Assembly (NCBI RefSeq): GCF_028368995.1
Contig: NZ_JAQNDL010000001.1
Span: 744,001 to 808,000 of the forward strand
From: Nannocystis bainbridge
GTDB taxonomy: Bacteria; Myxococcota_A; Polyangia; Nannocystales; Nannocystaceae
Length of the DNA: 64,000 bases
Direction of reading: 5' to 3'
The notes under the pieces were generated by a model. It had not been told where the DNA came from. It was given only the letters and a program-made list of their open reading frames with translations, and made no database searches. Made by a program: the position numbers and the translations under genes. Shown here in pieces: positions 63,911 through 64,000 of the stretch (the stretch's first letter is position 1; the number at the start of each line of letters is the position of its first letter).

Positions 63911-64000
63911 GACACGGAGCGCGGGATGACGGTGCCACGCCGATGGCGTATGGCGGCTTCAGGGGCGCCGCCCGACCTACAACGCCGTGCCGGGCGGTCG

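Noticed and set aside
63910..64000. Start of cysN after cysD
   Set aside because: The last 90 bases show no CysN-like frame or GTPase start; nothing can be called there.

Overview
The window is very GC-rich (about 70% or more), with long gene-free spacers, Thr/Ser/Gly-rich lipoproteins, two proteins ending in a MYXO-CTERM-type sorting tail (Cys-Gly-Cys, hydrophobic stretch, Arg run), a CFI-box C-terminus, eukaryote-like Ser/Thr kinases and an AgmX/PglI-type C-terminal domain. Together these point to a myxobacterium, most likely of the Nannocystis group. That is inference from gene content; no rRNA or tRNA gene was seen.

Layout. 1-8 kb: a truncated flavin-dependent halogenase-type protein, an M15-like peptidase, two lipoproteins, a gamma-class carbonic anhydrase, a Lys/Ala-rich helical-repeat protein and a Lon-like AAA protease. 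8.4-12.7 kb: a type VI secretion effector cassette (DUF2169 protein, a small repeat-built ORF, a degenerate ketosynthase, a PAAR-like protein with a deaminase-like toxin tail, a SUKH immunity protein). 12.8-17.4 kb: two cytochromes P450 and a Tat-exported cytokinin-dehydrogenase-like flavoprotein. 17.5-19.4 kb: two small paralogues overlapping into a soluble histidine kinase. 19.5-26.1 kb: ilvE, an MMPL/RND exporter, a LolA-like periplasmic protein and an outer-membrane protein. 26.3-34.2 kb: a membrane protein, a TolC-family protein, a vitamin K-dependent carboxylase-like membrane protein, a lipoprotein with a double winged-helix regulator, and a channel-like TrkA-N protein. 34.2-38 kb: a LysM protein followed by a 1032-residue protein ending in an OTU cysteine-protease domain, probably a second secreted effector. 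38.5-50.8 kb: lipoproteins, a PEGA protein, a Ser/Thr kinase, a CFI-box protein, gloA, endonuclease III and a haem-site lipoprotein. 50.9-57.8 kb: a large kinase-AAA regulator, an ECF sigma factor and SppA. 58-64 kb: a small Cys-rich secreted protein, twin metzincin-like MYXO-CTERM proteins, a D-amino-acid oxidase and cysD.

The strongest unexplained signal is a dispersed family of 14-bp phased repeats (core GGACATGTCC plus four variable bases). They form short arrays at almost every gene 3' end that has spacer, and also run through several coding sequences. Neighbouring units can pair into stems with a four-base loop, so they may act as bidirectional terminators or mRNA 3'-end structures. A second recurring pattern is a TAnnnT hexamer 6-11 bases before start codons that mostly lack a Shine-Dalgarno sequence, suggesting many leaderless transcripts. 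Other items to examine are the gene junction expanded into a new ORF in the T6SS cassette, the deaminase-like toxin that lost its catalytic Glu, the OTU-containing effector candidate, and the paired secreted proteins with QExxHxxGxxH in place of HExxHxxGxxH.
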